Position numbers and translations under genes: made by a program
Shown: in pieces, positions 6,011 to 6,261 of the stretch
Layout of the letters: every line of letters begins with the position of its first letter
Position numbering within the stretch: the stretch's first letter is position 1
DNA from: an uncultured bacterium
Lineage (GTDB): Bacteria; Bacillota; Clostridia; Lachnospirales; Lachnospiraceae
DNA length: 6,261 nt
Assembly: GCA_947088515.1 (NCBI GenBank)
Contig: CAMUHA010000194.1
Coordinates: 1-6,261, forward strand
Reading direction: 5' to 3'
The notes under the pieces: generated by a model
Told to the model about the DNA's origin: nothing
The model's input: only the letters and a program-made list of their open reading frames with translations
The model's database searches: none

Positions 6011-6261
6011 TGAATTCGAAAGTTACAATTGCGGGGGTAGAGTTTAAAAATCCTGTTATGACAGCATCAGGAACTTTTGGGTCTGGCATAGAGTACAGTG
6101 ATTTTGTGGACTTGGGAAGGCTGGGAGCTGTGGTGACCAAAGGCGTTGCAAATGTGCCCTGGGAAGGAAATCCTGTGCCAAGGGTAGCGGAAACATATGG
6201 CGGCATGTTAAACGCCATCGGCCTTCAAAATCCGGGCATTGATGTGTTTTTGGAGAGGGAT
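6010..6261 (+). CDS. pyrD: dihydroorotate dehydrogenase B, catalytic subunit, truncated by window end
   Basis: The first 84 residues of the FMN-containing catalytic subunit that oxidises dihydroorotate to orotate with PyrK as electron partner. The start ATG 6010 overlaps the pyrK stop by one base (TGATG) and has AAGGAGG (5993-5999) 10 nt upstream, pointing to translational coupling. Visible class 1 motifs are NPVMTASGTFGSG (about 14-26, FMN site), VVTKGV (about 41-46, the conserved Lys) and LNAIGLQNPGID (about 67-78, substrate loop with the Asn). The catalytic Cys loop, expected near residue 130, lies beyond the window. The presence of pyrK next to it shows this is the NAD-linked 1B form and not the fumarate-linked 1A form. 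Confidence 0.95.
   Translation, partial: MNSKVTIAGVEFKNPVMTASGTFGSGIEYSDFVDLGRLGAVVTKGVANVPWEGNPVPRVAETYGGMLNAIGLQNPGIDVFLERD

Overview
The window is 6.26 kb with every recognisable gene on the + strand. Base composition is moderate, Shine-Dalgarno sites are strong (GGAGG/AGGAG), terminators are Gram-positive in style, and the pyrimidine genes include the Firmicutes-type PyrK. Together these suggest a low-to-mid-GC anaerobic Firmicute, most likely of the Lachnospiraceae. That placement is an inference from gene content and style; there is no 16S gene or other phylogenetic marker here.

Layout, left to right. (1) The C-terminal two thirds of an HtrA/DegP-type envelope serine protease, cut by the window start and ending at a hairpin terminator. 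(2) A DUF3737-type right-handed beta-helix protein with strikingly exact 19-residue coils. (3) A small lipoprotein with a PrcB-like C-terminal domain, closed by a strong intrinsic terminator. Its 5' end holds an abrupt stretch of about 115 bp that is GC-rich and rich in hairpins, and that reads as an odd N-terminal extension. (4) After a promoter-like region, a GH27 glycoside hydrolase (alpha-galactosidase family). Only 22 bp separate it from (5) pyrC, pyrK and pyrD, the last cut by the window end.

How they fit together. pyrC-pyrK-pyrD encode dihydroorotase and the two subunits of NAD-dependent class 1B dihydroorotate dehydrogenase. These are consecutive steps of de novo UMP synthesis (carbamoyl-aspartate to dihydroorotate to orotate). 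They are tightly spaced (pyrC/pyrK 20 bp apart with a 7-codon mini-ORF between them, pyrK/pyrD overlapping by 1 nt) and probably translationally coupled. No terminator or convincing promoter separates the GH27 gene from pyrC, so the hydrolase is probably co-transcribed with the pyr genes. The three genes upstream look like separate units; the first and third have cell-envelope roles.

The best candidate for something undescribed is the GC-rich structured segment at about 1821-1935 in the lipoprotein's start region. It could be a small palindromic mobile element inserted in the signal-peptide N-region, or a structured 5' leader RNA. No CRISPR array, tRNA, rRNA, transposase or phage gene was seen.
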